NCBI GenBank assembly: GCA_004557245.1
Contig: SFEL01000007.1
Span: forward strand, 153,174-217,173
Reading direction: 5' to 3'
Source of the DNA: Clostridiales bacterium
GTDB lineage: Bacteria; Bacillota; Clostridia; Christensenellales; CAG-138
DNA: 64,000 nt
Shown: positions 9,065-16,692 of the stretch, piece by piece
Numbering within the stretch: the first letter of the stretch is position 1
Layout of the letters: each line of letters opens with the position of its first letter
The notes under the pieces: model-generated
What the model saw: only the letters and a program-made list of their open reading frames with translations
Databases searched by the model: none
What the model was told of the DNA's origin: nothing
Position numbers and translations under genes: made by a program

Positions 9065-9401
9065 GCATGATCTTATGGGGCGCTGCTGCCGTCAGGGCGA
9101 ACACCAGCGCAAGTGCTTCCAGCGCTGCGTATCGCGCCAGCAGCTCCTTAAGCCCTGTGTATCTTGGCAGTACGGGCAGAGTCAGCATACCCGAAAGGGC
9201 GCCTTTTGCCATGGAGAAAATGCTGTGCCAGTAGGAAAAGTCGCTCCAACTGGAGGGTATGAGCCAACGTGGGAGCAGTGACAGAATGCCGGGCAGACAA
9301 AGCGCGAGGCTTGCGCCAAGCCCCAGCAGGAGCCATAGCAGCGTACCGCCGCCGGACTGGCCGGTATAGCTCTGCATGTTGCAGTGACGGCTCACCTCCA
9401 T
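9045..9401 (-). CDS. Hypothetical membrane protein, probably frameshifted near its N-terminus
   Basis: 118-aa frame with codon use like its neighbours and two hydrophobic stretches (TLLWLLLGLGASLALCLPGILSLL as the first; the C-terminal LEALALVFALTAAA as the second). No family recognised. The same frame continues upstream with protein-like sequence (VVLANAARPYCDLNSEEAAG) but meets a stop before any good start. In another frame, ATG at 9532 begins MFKRFVVLMLTAASVL, typical of a signal peptide. One lost or gained base near 9485 would join the two into a secreted or membrane protein spanning 9045-9532. It is therefore either a pseudogene or carries a sequence error. The end overlaps the bidirectional terminator. 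Confidence 0.45.
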   Translation of the reverse strand: MEVSRHCNMQSYTGQSGGGTLLWLLLGLGASLALCLPGILSLLPRWLIPSSWSDFSYWHSIFSMAKGALSGMLTLPVLPRYTGLKELLARYAALEALALVFALTAAAPHKIMQKEDGQ

Positions 9402-9532
9402 TGCGAATGAAAAGAGTATCCCAGCGGCTTCCTCGCTGTTCAGGTCACAGTAGGGGCGGGCGGCGTTTGCAAGGACAACCTTCTTAATACTGAGGCTGCT
9501 GTCAGCATCAGCACAACAAATCTTTTGAACAT

Positions 9533-9878
9533 CTGTCTTTCTTCACTTCAGCAAGCTTTTGAGTATTTGTTTAAGCATATTCCACGATAAACGCTGAATC
9601 TGAAAAAACCTTGAAGGCGGGCTTAAGATTTTTAAAAATGGAAGGCTTACAGGATTTTTTCAGAATCGGTGATATATTAATATTATGGAATAAAACGGAT
9701 ATACAGTGGATAAAGAATACGTATTTCACTTATAGAAAACGACGTTAAGACCTGTGAGGTACTGCTGCCCTCCCTCGAGGGAGCGGGCTTCAACTCGGGC
9801 TGCTGCTACAGCGGGGCGGAGGGGCAACCTTCAGGCTGAAGCTTCCCGCCATAAGAGAAAAATAAATATACGGGAATT
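9533..9878. other. Intergenic region between the membrane gene and cysE
   Basis: No convincing gene. 9540-9740 is AT-rich. 9755-9850 is abruptly GC-rich and holds short palindromes (TCCCTCGAGGGA near 9771; CTTCAG/CTGAAG near 9830). A plus-strand frame there reads protein-like with a CC pair but has no start codon. Possibly decayed sequence or the cysE 3' region. Confidence 0.4.
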
Positions 9879-10697
9879 CTATTGTATGGTTCGGCGGCGG
9901 GTCTCGGCGTGGGCAGCGTATACGGTGTGGCCCGGCTCTACGGATTCCGTCAGCCATACGTTACCGCCTATAACGCAGTTGTCGCCAATTACAGTATTGC
10001 CGCCGAGTATTGTCGCGCCGGAGTAGATGACCACATTGTTGCCTATATCGGGATGGCGCTTTATGCCCTTTACCGGGGTGCCGTCCACGTTGGTGGGGAA
10101 GCTCTTTGCACCAAGAGTAACGCCCTGATACAGCTTCACATGGTCGCCAATGGTAGTGGTCTCGCCTATTACCACGCCTGTGCCGTGGTCTATGAAAAAA
10201 TATCTGCCTATGGTGGCGCCGGGGTGTATGTCTATACCGGTATTGCGGTGGGCTATCTCAGTCATTAGACGGGGAAGTATAGGCACCTTCATCTTGTACA
10301 GCTCATGGGCGATGCGGTATATGCTTATTGCCTCAAAGCCGGGGTAGGCAAGCATTATCTCCTCAACGCTTATGGCTGCGGGGTCCCCCTCATAGCCCGC
10401 CTGGGCGTCTGTTTCCAGCGCTGCCTTGATATCCGGCAGCGAATCCACCAGCCTGTCAGAAATTTCCTGATAATTATCCGGCAGCACCCGCATTACACAG
10501 TCTGCAACGGCGTTGCGAAGGCGCGCGCCATTGCCCAGATTGCATCCGAACATATTGGGGTACATGGCGCTGCGCAGAGTCTGCAAAAGCTCTGCGGTCT
10601 GCTCCATAAGTCCGGCATAGCTGCCGCAGGAGGAACAGCCGCTCTGGCTGCACATACAACCGCCGTAGCAGAGCGGTGAAACAAAATTATCCTTCAT
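9879..10697 (-). CDS. cysE: Serine O-acetyltransferase with Cys-rich N-terminus
   Basis: Makes O-acetylserine from serine and acetyl-CoA, the first step of cysteine synthesis. Residues ~60-170 are the helical SAT N-domain; residues ~170-260 are a left-handed beta-helix of hexapeptide repeats (GIDIHPGATIGRYFFIDHGT, IGETTTIGDHVKLYQGVTLG). 272 aa fits the EpsC-type branch. The first 27 residues carry six cysteines in CYGGC, CSQSGC and SSCG clusters, not a normal part of the family and perhaps a metal or redox site. ATG 10697 has an AAAGGA site. Single gene with its own consensus promoter. Confidence 0.92.
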   Translation of the reverse strand: MKDNFVSPLCYGGCMCSQSGCSSCGSYAGLMEQTAELLQTLRSAMYPNMFGCNLGNGARLRNAVADCVMRVLPDNYQEISDRLVDSLPDIKAALETDAQAGYEGDPAAISVEEIMLAYPGFEAISIYRIAHELYKMKVPILPRLMTEIAHRNTGIDIHPGATIGRYFFIDHGTGVVIGETTTIGDHVKLYQGVTLGAKSFPTNVDGTPVKGIKRHPDIGNNVVIYSGATILGGNTVIGDNCVIGGNVWLTESVEPGHTVYAAHAETRRRTIQ

Positions 10698-10770
10698 TAC
10701 AATCTATCCTTTAAAATAAAACGTTTAAAATTCCTGATGATTACCTATCTTTGGGGTAGGATATTAAGTT

Positions 10771-10799
10771 ATTATAGGTTTTTTCAGCATACATGTCAA
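10771..10799 (-). promoter_or_regulatory. Consensus promoter of cysE
   Basis: On the minus strand TTGACA (10794-10799), 17-base spacer, TATAAT (10771-10776). The leader contains a short CCTA/TAGG hairpin. No T-box or S-box was recognised. Confidence 0.7.
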
Positions 10800-10894
10800 T
10801 AGCGGGGCAAACCCCAAAAGCCAGTGGGTTTTTGATGCTTTTCAAGATTGATACTGTATGGTTTTTTCCGCTGACAATCTGTTGAACTGATGAG

Positions 10895-10923
10895 TTGAAA
10901 CAAGGCCCGAACTGTGATAAAAT
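10895..10923 (+). promoter_or_regulatory. Putative fprA promoter
   Basis: TTGAAA (10895-10900), 17-base spacer, TAAAAT (10918-10923), about 60 bases before the start codon. Confidence 0.6.
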
Positions 10924-10983
10924 CATTATCTGATAGAGGAAATACCGAATAGAAATTTTATAGGCCGGCGAAAGGAAACAGCT

Positions 10984-12138
10984 ATGACTATAACTAACGA
11001 TATCCGCTATATTGGCGTAAACGATCACAGCATCGATTTGTTTGAGGGGCTGTATACAGTCCCCGAGGGCATGGCCTACAACTCCTATGTGATAACTGAC
11101 GAAAAGATCGCTGTAATGGACACGGTAGACTCCCATTTTGGTGAGGAGTGGCTCGCCAAGCTGGAAAACGCCCTCGCGGGCAGGAAGCCGGATTATCTGA
11201 TAATACACCATATGGAGCCGGATCACTCTGCAAATATAGATAAGTTTGTAAATGCATATCCCGAGGCCACGATAGTGGGCAACGCAAAGACCTTTGAAAT
11301 GATAGACCAGTTCTTTGGCAGGGGTCTCTGCAAAAACAAACTTGCCGTAAAGAACGGCGAGGTGCTGTCTCTGGGCAGGCACGAGCTGACATTTTTATTC
11401 GCCCCTATGGTACACTGGCCCGAGGTAATGATGAGCTATGACGGCACAGATAAGGTGCTGTTCTCGGCCGATGCCTTCGGAAAGTTCGGCGCACTGGACT
11501 GCGAGGACCAGGAGTGGGACTGCGAGGCAAGGCGTTATTATGTGGGCATAGTAGGCAAATACGGTATGCAGGTGCAGACAATGCTCAAGAAGGTGGCAAC
11601 GCTGGATATAAAGACCATATGCCCTCTTCACGGCCCCGTACTTACAGGCGATCTGAGCCATTATACAGGCCTTTATGATACCTGGTCCTCCTATGGCGTA
11701 GAGAGCGACGGAGTGTGCATAGCCTATACCTCCGTATACGGCAATACTAAGAAGGCAGCCGAACTGCTGGCGAAAAAGCTGGAAGAAAGGGGATGTAAGG
11801 CAGCAATAAGCGACCTTGCACGCTGCGATATGGCGGAGGCTGTTGAGGATGCTTTCCGCTACGGGAAGCTGGTGCTGGCCACTACCACTTACAATGCGGA
11901 TATTTTTCCGTTTATGAGACAGTTTATCGACCACCTTACCGAGCGCGGCTATCAGAACCGAACCCTTGGCTTCATTGAGAACGGTACATGGGCGCCTGCT
12001 GCTGCCAAGACCATGAAGGCCATGTTTGAGAAGAGCAAGAATATCAACTATATCGACACTACTGTGACGCTGCGCTCAGCAATGACTGAGGAAAACGCCG
12101 AAGCGATAGAGAGAATGGCAGAGGAACTTTGCCGGTAA
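10984..12138 (+). CDS. fprA: FprA-type flavodiiron protein (oxygen/NO reductase)
   Basis: Cytoplasmic A-type flavoprotein that reduces O2 to water, or NO to N2O, protecting anaerobes. N-terminal metallo-beta-lactamase-like domain (1 to about 250) with diiron ligands in IIHHMEPDHSANI (H-x-E-x-D), MVHWPE, SADAFGKFG and ICPLHGPV. C-terminal flavodoxin domain (about 255-384) with FMN loop YTSVYGNTKKAA. 384 aa matches the short clostridial form without a rubredoxin tail. AAAGGA precedes ATG 10984. Monocistronic; its terminator has been duplicated around an inserted repeat. Confidence 0.95.
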   Translation: MTITNDIRYIGVNDHSIDLFEGLYTVPEGMAYNSYVITDEKIAVMDTVDSHFGEEWLAKLENALAGRKPDYLIIHHMEPDHSANIDKFVNAYPEATIVGNAKTFEMIDQFFGRGLCKNKLAVKNGEVLSLGRHELTFLFAPMVHWPEVMMSYDGTDKVLFSADAFGKFGALDCEDQEWDCEARRYYVGIVGKYGMQVQTMLKKVATLDIKTICPLHGPVLTGDLSHYTGLYDTWSSYGVESDGVCIAYTSVYGNTKKAAELLAKKLEERGCKAAISDLARCDMAEAVEDAFRYGKLVLATTTYNADIFPFMRQFIDHLTERGYQNRTLGFIENGTWAPAAAKTMKAMFEKSKNINYIDTTVTLRSAMTEENAEAIERMAEELCR

Positions 12139-12159
12139 ACAAACTGTAGATAAACGAAA

Positions 12160-12182
12160 TGGACGCTCATGCCGGGCGTCCT
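12160..12182 (+). repeat. Left copy of a 23-bp direct repeat, also the fprA terminator hairpin
   Basis: Contains GGACGC, loop, GCGTCC. The same 23 bases recur at 12432-12454, there followed by TTTGTTG. The two copies bracket the repeat element exactly. Confidence 0.85.
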
Positions 12183-12431
12183 GAGACTGTCGAAAAAGTG
12201 GCTAAACGCCACTTTTTCGAGCTTTTACGGGTTTTGCCTTGCAAAAAATATGAGGTTCCGCCCCGGGAAACGGGCCGGAACTGACCCGCTGCGGCGAGCC
12301 TCCGGGCGGCAAAACCCGCAAAGTACGAAACCCCATGGGTTTTCATCCGTTCTGACGCACATGTCGTCAGAGCCGGATTAAACATAAGGGGCTGCGGCCC
12401 CTTATCAACCCCGGGGTTTTTCGACAGATTG
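12183..12431. repeat. Multi-hairpin dispersed repeat, complete copy A (MITE-like)
   Basis: 249 bp. It opens with the R2 palindrome (12190-12220, loop TAAAC). Next is a pair GGGTTTTGCC (12229-12238) and GGCAAAACCC (12308-12317) enclosing a variable segment. Three small hairpins follow: GAAACCC/GGGTTTC (about 12327-12344), CTGACG/CGTCAG (12352-12370) and ATAAGGGGC/GCCCCTTAT (12384-12405). The outer ends are inverted repeats sharing CTGTCGAAAAA. A second, right-truncated copy lies at 61784-61956. It has no transposase; a frame across it gives a spurious 91-aa ORF. Flanking 23-bp direct repeats suggest insertion into the fprA terminator. Confidence 0.8.
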
Positions 12432-12458
12432 TGGACGCTCATGCCGGGCGTCCTTTTG
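12432..12458 (+). terminator. Right copy of the 23-bp direct repeat; intact fprA terminator
   Basis: GGACGC (12433-12438), 9-base loop, GCGTCC (12448-12453), then TTTTG. Before insertion this would have lain directly after fprA. Confidence 0.7.
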
Positions 12459-12585
12459 TTGTATCATTTATCAATCGGTAAAAGAGATTATAGACCGCCT
12501 GTAATCAGATGTTTGAATTTAACGGAAACGGCGCTACATGCTATTATGAGTTATACCAAAGTATAATTTTTTTGGAGGTTTTGTC

Positions 12586-12996
12586 ATGTCGATATCCCTT
12601 GATTACGCACTTGAACATAAGAATGACCCCGCGGTGCTGTGCTGCCGCGCAGAAGCAGGTACAGTGCTGTCCGAGCACAACCTTGAGGATCCCGCCATAT
12701 TTGACGACCTGGTGGATTCCAACCTGCTTGACCTCACCGGCGCGCTGAAGATAGGCCAGGTGCTTGGCGCAACGCTGAAGGAAACATGCGATTCCCTGAC
12801 AGCCCTTACCGCCGACAAGGTAGAGGGTGCAAAGGAGGGGACTGACGAGCCTGCTGCCGAGGCTTCAAAGACAGAGGAAGCCGCAGCCCCCGTTATCGGC
12901 GGCAGCGTGGAAGGCACTCAGGTGACAGTTTCCGGCGGCATACTTACCATAAATATCAAAGAGGGCAAGGGCATCCACATAGAGCTGCCCGTGTGA
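12586..12996 (+). CDS. Small protein resembling the N-terminal segment of D-proline reductase PrdA
   Basis: 136 aa, soluble. Residues 1-75 (MSISLDYALEHKNDPAVLCC, then EAGTVLSEHNLEDPAIFDDL and a LTGALKIGQVLGATLKETCDSLTAL stretch) resemble, from memory, the start of the PrdA proprotein. The middle is an Ala/Glu/Thr-rich linker (about 77-102). The last 34 residues form a small beta-like segment (IGGSVEGTQVTVSGGILTIN). The pyruvoyl processing region and catalytic part of PrdA are missing and no prdB, prdC or grd gene is nearby. It is not visibly truncated: it has GGAGG at the right spacing and its own terminator. Function unknown. It lies just upstream of the glycine operon on the same strand. 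Confidence 0.75.
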   Translation: MSISLDYALEHKNDPAVLCCRAEAGTVLSEHNLEDPAIFDDLVDSNLLDLTGALKIGQVLGATLKETCDSLTALTADKVEGAKEGTDEPAAEASKTEEAAAPVIGGSVEGTQVTVSGGILTINIKEGKGIHIELPV

Positions 12997-13026
12997 CGAT
13001 TTTGAGCGAACAAAGCTGAAAAATGT

Positions 13027-13057
13027 CGGCACGCCTGCAAGCGAGACGTGCCGGCTT
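13027..13057 (+). terminator. Terminator after the PrdA-like small gene
   Basis: CGGCACG (13027-13033), 13-base loop, CGTGCCG (13047-13053), then GCTTATTA. The T-run is weak. Confidence 0.6.
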
Positions 13058-13269
13058 ATTATGTATGACAAAATGAAATGGATAAAATCGATAATTGCAT
13101 AATTCAGGCAATAGATATAGGGCAAACGCCGAAAATGCAAGATCGTTAAAAGAAAAATGCTTGACAGGCCTGAAACGGTCGTGATAAAATATATAAGCAA
13201 AATTGATACAGACTTTGTGTCTGCAAATATTTGTGAATATCAAAATCATATCTTCTATCGGTTGACGGT

Positions 13270-13447
13270 TCCGGAAGAGATCGCAGCGCAGAACAGACGC
13301 GGCGCCGAAGGGGAAGCAGAAACTCTCAGGCAAAAGGACCGGATCTTGACGATGCTCCGAAAAGAACGGCATTATGCCGTGCGCCGAAGGTGCAACTCTT
13401 TATTGCCCACAGGCTTAAAGGGGAATCTCTCAGGCTACACTACGGAG
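13270..13447 (+). promoter_or_regulatory. Tandem glycine riboswitch (two gcvT aptamers)
   Basis: Aptamer 1 (about 13270-13350) shows the hallmark GCGCCGAAGGGGAAGC and AAACTCTCAGGCAAAAGGAC. Aptamer 2 (13355-13447) is closed by CTCCG/CGGAG and has GCGCCGAAGGTGCAA and AATCTCTCAGGC. In this class glycine binding usually turns expression on, so the operon would respond to its own substrate. Confidence 0.95.
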
Positions 13448-13485
13448 GCACAAAATTCTCACTAAGGGGAAATTTGTGCCTTTTT
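13446..13485 (+). terminator. Expression-platform terminator of the glycine riboswitch
   Basis: GGCACAAA (13447-13454), loop, TTTGTGCC (13473-13480), then five T. Its 5' arm abuts, and shares bases with, the closing stem of aptamer 2. Ligand stabilising that stem could prevent the terminator from forming. Confidence 0.75.
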
Positions 13486-13573
13486 AAGTGTTCAAAAAAT
13501 AACGCAGATATTTGTCTCAAAAACAATACCAAATCAAAAAATAATATATCAAATATCAACAGGAGGAAATTTT

Positions 13574-16222
13574 ATGAGCGAACTCAAGCGTACTCAACTG
13601 TACGACGTCCACGTTGCGGCGGGGGCGGATATGGTGGACTTCGGCGGATGGGAGATGCCTATACAGTATCCCACCGGTATAGTGGCCGAGCATCTGTATA
13701 CCCGTCACGCATGCGGCCTTTTTGACGTTTCCCACATGGGCAGGCTGCTTATCGAGGGCCCCGAGAGGATAGCATTCCTGCAGCATGTGCTTTCCAGCAA
13801 CGTAATGGCGCTGGATATTAAGCAGGCACAGTACGCCATAATCCCCGATGAAAACGGCAGCGCTATAGACGATGCGTATCTTTACAAGTTCAACGAGGAT
13901 AATTTCCTGTTGGTGGTAAACGCCGCCAATACCGAAAAGGATCTTGCCCACCTTCTGCCCATAGCAAAGGACTACGACTGCACCATAACCGACATATCCA
14001 AGGACTACGCTGCAATAGCTGTTCAGGGCCCCAAAAGCAAGGAAATAATGCTCACCCTCACCAAGGGTAAGGCTATAACCGAACCCATGAAGAATGCGCT
14101 GAACATAGTAGAACTTGAGGGTCATAAGGCCTGGGTAGCCAAGACCGGCTACACCGGCGAGCCTTTGGGCTACGAGGTATACGTAAAGAGCTGCGATGCC
14201 GAGTGGCTGTGGAACCGCCTCGTAGAGCTGGGCGGCAAGCCGGCAGGCCTTGGCGCCAGAGATACCCTGCGCCTTGAGGCGGGCCTTCCCCTGTACGGCC
14301 ACGAGATGGGTAAGGGCCCCGATGGCAGCGACATGCCCATATTCGCCGTGTCCCTGGCCAAGTTTGCCGTAAGCTTCTCCGATCAGAAGGGCGATTTCAT
14401 TGGCAGGGCGGCCCTCACAAGGCAGTCAGAGGCCTTTAAGAAGATAATGAACCGCGACTTCTCCGGTATGGACGTTCTGCCCAAGCGCATAATGCCCATA
14501 ACCCTGCTGGACCGCGGCGTAATGCGCGCAGGCATGGAAATATACCGGAACGGAGAGCTTGTGGGCTGGGTCACCAGCGGCACAATGGTGCCATACTACC
14601 GCAGCGAGGGCGAAGGCTTGGCAACCGTAATAACCGACGAGACTGCCAAGCGCTCCATCGGCATGTGCTATATCGCCAGCGACGTGCTGGAGGACGATAT
14701 GGTGGAGATAGACGTACGCGGCAAGCGGCTCAAGGCAGTTATACCTCCGTATCATATGAGGGTGGACGCTCCTCCTTTTGCACGCCCGATAATCTACGGC
14801 TATGAGCCCGCCCAGATGGATGTTAAGGTAGACGACAGGGCCAAGAAGGCCGTCGAGCTCATATTCGACGCTACCCACAACCACGAATGGCGCCAGCATC
14901 AGTGCATCAACCTGATACCTTCCGAGAACAGCGCCAGCCGTGCGGTACAGCTCCTCTGCGCCTCCGACCCCTCTTTCAGGTATGCGGAGCACAAGAAGGT
15001 AAAGTCCTTCTACGATCAGGAGATATTCTACTATCAGGGCACTAAGTTTATAGATCGTGTAGAGCAGCTTCTCGTGGAGCAGATGAAGGAATACTTCAAC
15101 TGCACAGAGGTAGAGACGAGGGTCATCAGCGGGCAGATGTCCAACATGGCCACATTCTCCGCCCTTATGGACTGGAAGAACCGCCTTGACCGCAAGCACA
15201 CCCCCCAGCGCCTGGGCTATGTGATGAATAACCATATAATCAAGGGCGGCCACCTTTCCGCGCAGCCCATGGGCGCCCTGCGCGACTATATTGCCATCGA
15301 CCCCGTTACCGAGCGGCATGCCATAGTGAACTTCCCGGTATGCGAGGACAATATCTACAAGATAGACGTTGAGGAAACCAAGAAGCTCATCGACCAGTAC
15401 AGGCCTGAGCTGATAATCTTCGGCAAGTCCATGGTACTGCATAAGGAGCCCGTAGCGGCTATACGCAAGTTCGTGGACGAGCAGAACATACCCACCACCA
15501 TAATGTACGATATGGCTCATGTTCTGGGCCTGGTGGGCGACTACTTCCAGAAGCCCTTCGAGGAGGGCGCCGAGATAGTCACCGGCTCCACTCATAAGAC
15601 CTTCTTCGGCCCCCAGCGTGGCGTGATAGCTACCAACTGGAAGAAGGAAGACCTGAAGTACGGCCTCTGGGAGACCATACAGAGCCGCGCCTTCCCCGGC
15701 AGCGTATCCAACCACCACTTGGGCACCCAGCTTGGCCTGCTGATGGCTGCATACGAGATGAACACCTTCAAGGCCCAGTACCAGAAGGCGATAATCGAGA
15801 ACGCCAAGCACTTTGCCAAGGCCCTGAAGAAACAGGGACTGGACGTTGCGGGCGACCCCGAGATCGGCTACACAGAGACCCATCAGGTAATAGCCTCAGT
15901 AGGCTACGGCATGGGCCCCGAGATCGCCGAGCGCCTGGAGCGCAACAACATAATCGTCAACTATCAGGCTACCCCCGATGAGGAAGGCTTCACCGCCTCC
16001 GGCGCGCTGCGTATGGGCATGAGCGAGATGACCCGCTTTGGCTTCGGCTTTGAGGAGTTCGACAAGCTGGCAGAGCTGATGGCAGACTGCATACTGCGCG
16101 GCAAGGAAGTAGGCGACGAGGTAACAAAGCTCCGCAGCGGCTACACCAAGATGCACTACTGCTTCGACGATGAGGAAATGCTCAACGCCTTGGAGAGCTT
16201 TTCCGCAAAGATAGGCCTGTAA
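13574..16222 (+). CDS. Fused aminomethyltransferase (GcvT) and serine hydroxymethyltransferase
   Basis: One 882-aa frame joining two enzymes. Residues 1 to about 400 are GcvT, the T-protein that releases ammonia and moves the methylene group from GcvH to tetrahydrofolate (DFGGWEMPIQYPTGI; TGYTGEPLGYEVY). Residues ~425-882 are an SHMT-like PLP enzyme (CINLIPSENSASRAV; ISGQMSNMATFSAL; PLP lysine about K675 in GSTHKTFFGPQRG), which makes serine from glycine and methylene-THF. A short linker lies between. There is no internal start with a ribosome site. The fusion would let the C1 unit pass directly into serine. AGGAGG precedes ATG 13574. First gene of the riboswitch operon. Confidence 0.93.
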   Translation: MSELKRTQLYDVHVAAGADMVDFGGWEMPIQYPTGIVAEHLYTRHACGLFDVSHMGRLLIEGPERIAFLQHVLSSNVMALDIKQAQYAIIPDENGSAIDDAYLYKFNEDNFLLVVNAANTEKDLAHLLPIAKDYDCTITDISKDYAAIAVQGPKSKEIMLTLTKGKAITEPMKNALNIVELEGHKAWVAKTGYTGEPLGYEVYVKSCDAEWLWNRLVELGGKPAGLGARDTLRLEAGLPLYGHEMGKGPDGSDMPIFAVSLAKFAVSFSDQKGDFIGRAALTRQSEAFKKIMNRDFSGMDVLPKRIMPITLLDRGVMRAGMEIYRNGELVGWVTSGTMVPYYRSEGEGLATVITDETAKRSIGMCYIASDVLEDDMVEIDVRGKRLKAVIPPYHMRVDAPPFARPIIYGYEPAQMDVKVDDRAKKAVELIFDATHNHEWRQHQCINLIPSENSASRAVQLLCASDPSFRYAEHKKVKSFYDQEIFYYQGTKFIDRVEQLLVEQMKEYFNCTEVETRVISGQMSNMATFSALMDWKNRLDRKHTPQRLGYVMNNHIIKGGHLSAQPMGALRDYIAIDPVTERHAIVNFPVCEDNIYKIDVEETKKLIDQYRPELIIFGKSMVLHKEPVAAIRKFVDEQNIPTTIMYDMAHVLGLVGDYFQKPFEEGAEIVTGSTHKTFFGPQRGVIATNWKKEDLKYGLWETIQSRAFPGSVSNHHLGTQLGLLMAAYEMNTFKAQYQKAIIENAKHFAKALKKQGLDVAGDPEIGYTETHQVIASVGYGMGPEIAERLERNNIIVNYQATPDEEGFTASGALRMGMSEMTRFGFGFEEFDKLAELMADCILRGKEVGDEVTKLRSGYTKMHYCFDDEEMLNALESFSAKIGL

Positions 16223-16243
16223 TAAGGCGCAAACCTAAGACGA

Positions 16244-16266
16244 CCCGCCCGGGACTTCCGGGCGGG
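16244..16266 (+). terminator. Intercistronic hairpin between gcvT-glyA and gcvH
   Basis: CCCGCCCGG, loop GACTT, CCGGGCGGG: a 9-bp perfect stem with no T-run. More likely an mRNA stability or partial attenuation element than a full terminator. Confidence 0.55.
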
Positions 16267-16311
16267 ATGAAAAAACAAAACATATAGAATAGTTTAACGG
16301 AGGTATTTAAC

Positions 16312-16689
16312 ATGAATTATCCCAACGAGCTCAGCTACTCCAAGTCCCATGAATGGGTAAAGATGGATGGCGATACCGCCATAATCGGCATTTCCGATTT
16401 CGCGCAGGACGCCCTTGGCGACGTGGTATTCGTAAACCTGCCCGCAGAGGGCGACGACGTCACCGCCGCCGAAGCCTTTGGCGACGTTGAGTCCGTCAAG
16501 GCCGTATCCGATCTGATTTGCCCCGTTACCGGCAAGGTTGCAGCCATAAACGAAGAGCTGCTGGATTCCCCCGAGCTGCTCAATTCCGATCCCTACGGCG
16601 CATGGATAATCAAGGTCGAGGGCATCACCGACAAGGAAGAGCTGCTGGACGCGGCGGCATACGAAGAGTTCTGCGCGCAGGAGGGCTAA
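16312..16689 (+). CDS. gcvH: Glycine cleavage system H protein
   Basis: Lipoyl carrier that shuttles the aminomethyl group between P, T and L proteins. The lipoylated lysine is K63 in FGDVESVKAVSDL. 125 aa, full length (ends EEFCAQEG). GGAGG stands before ATG 16312 and gcvPA follows after 3 bases. The operon's lplA is the likely source of its lipoate. Confidence 0.97.
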   Translation: MNYPNELSYSKSHEWVKMDGDTAIIGISDFAQDALGDVVFVNLPAEGDDVTAAEAFGDVESVKAVSDLICPVTGKVAAINEELLDSPELLNSDPYGAWIIKVEGITDKEELLDAAAYEEFCAQEG

Positions 16690-16692
16690 ATA

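Noticed and set aside
9754..10026. 90-aa plus-strand ORF overlapping cysE
   Set aside because: No ribosome site, it overlaps a well-supported gene and its translation is low complexity.
10698..10770. T-box or S-box leader for cysE
   Set aside because: The leader is only about 65 nt with a small hairpin; no T-box sequence or specifier loop is visible.
12167..12442. 91-aa minus-strand ORF (and the related frame at 61753-61935)
   Set aside because: Both lie inside the multi-hairpin repeat and owe their similarity to it; there is no ribosome site and palindromes dominate the sequence.
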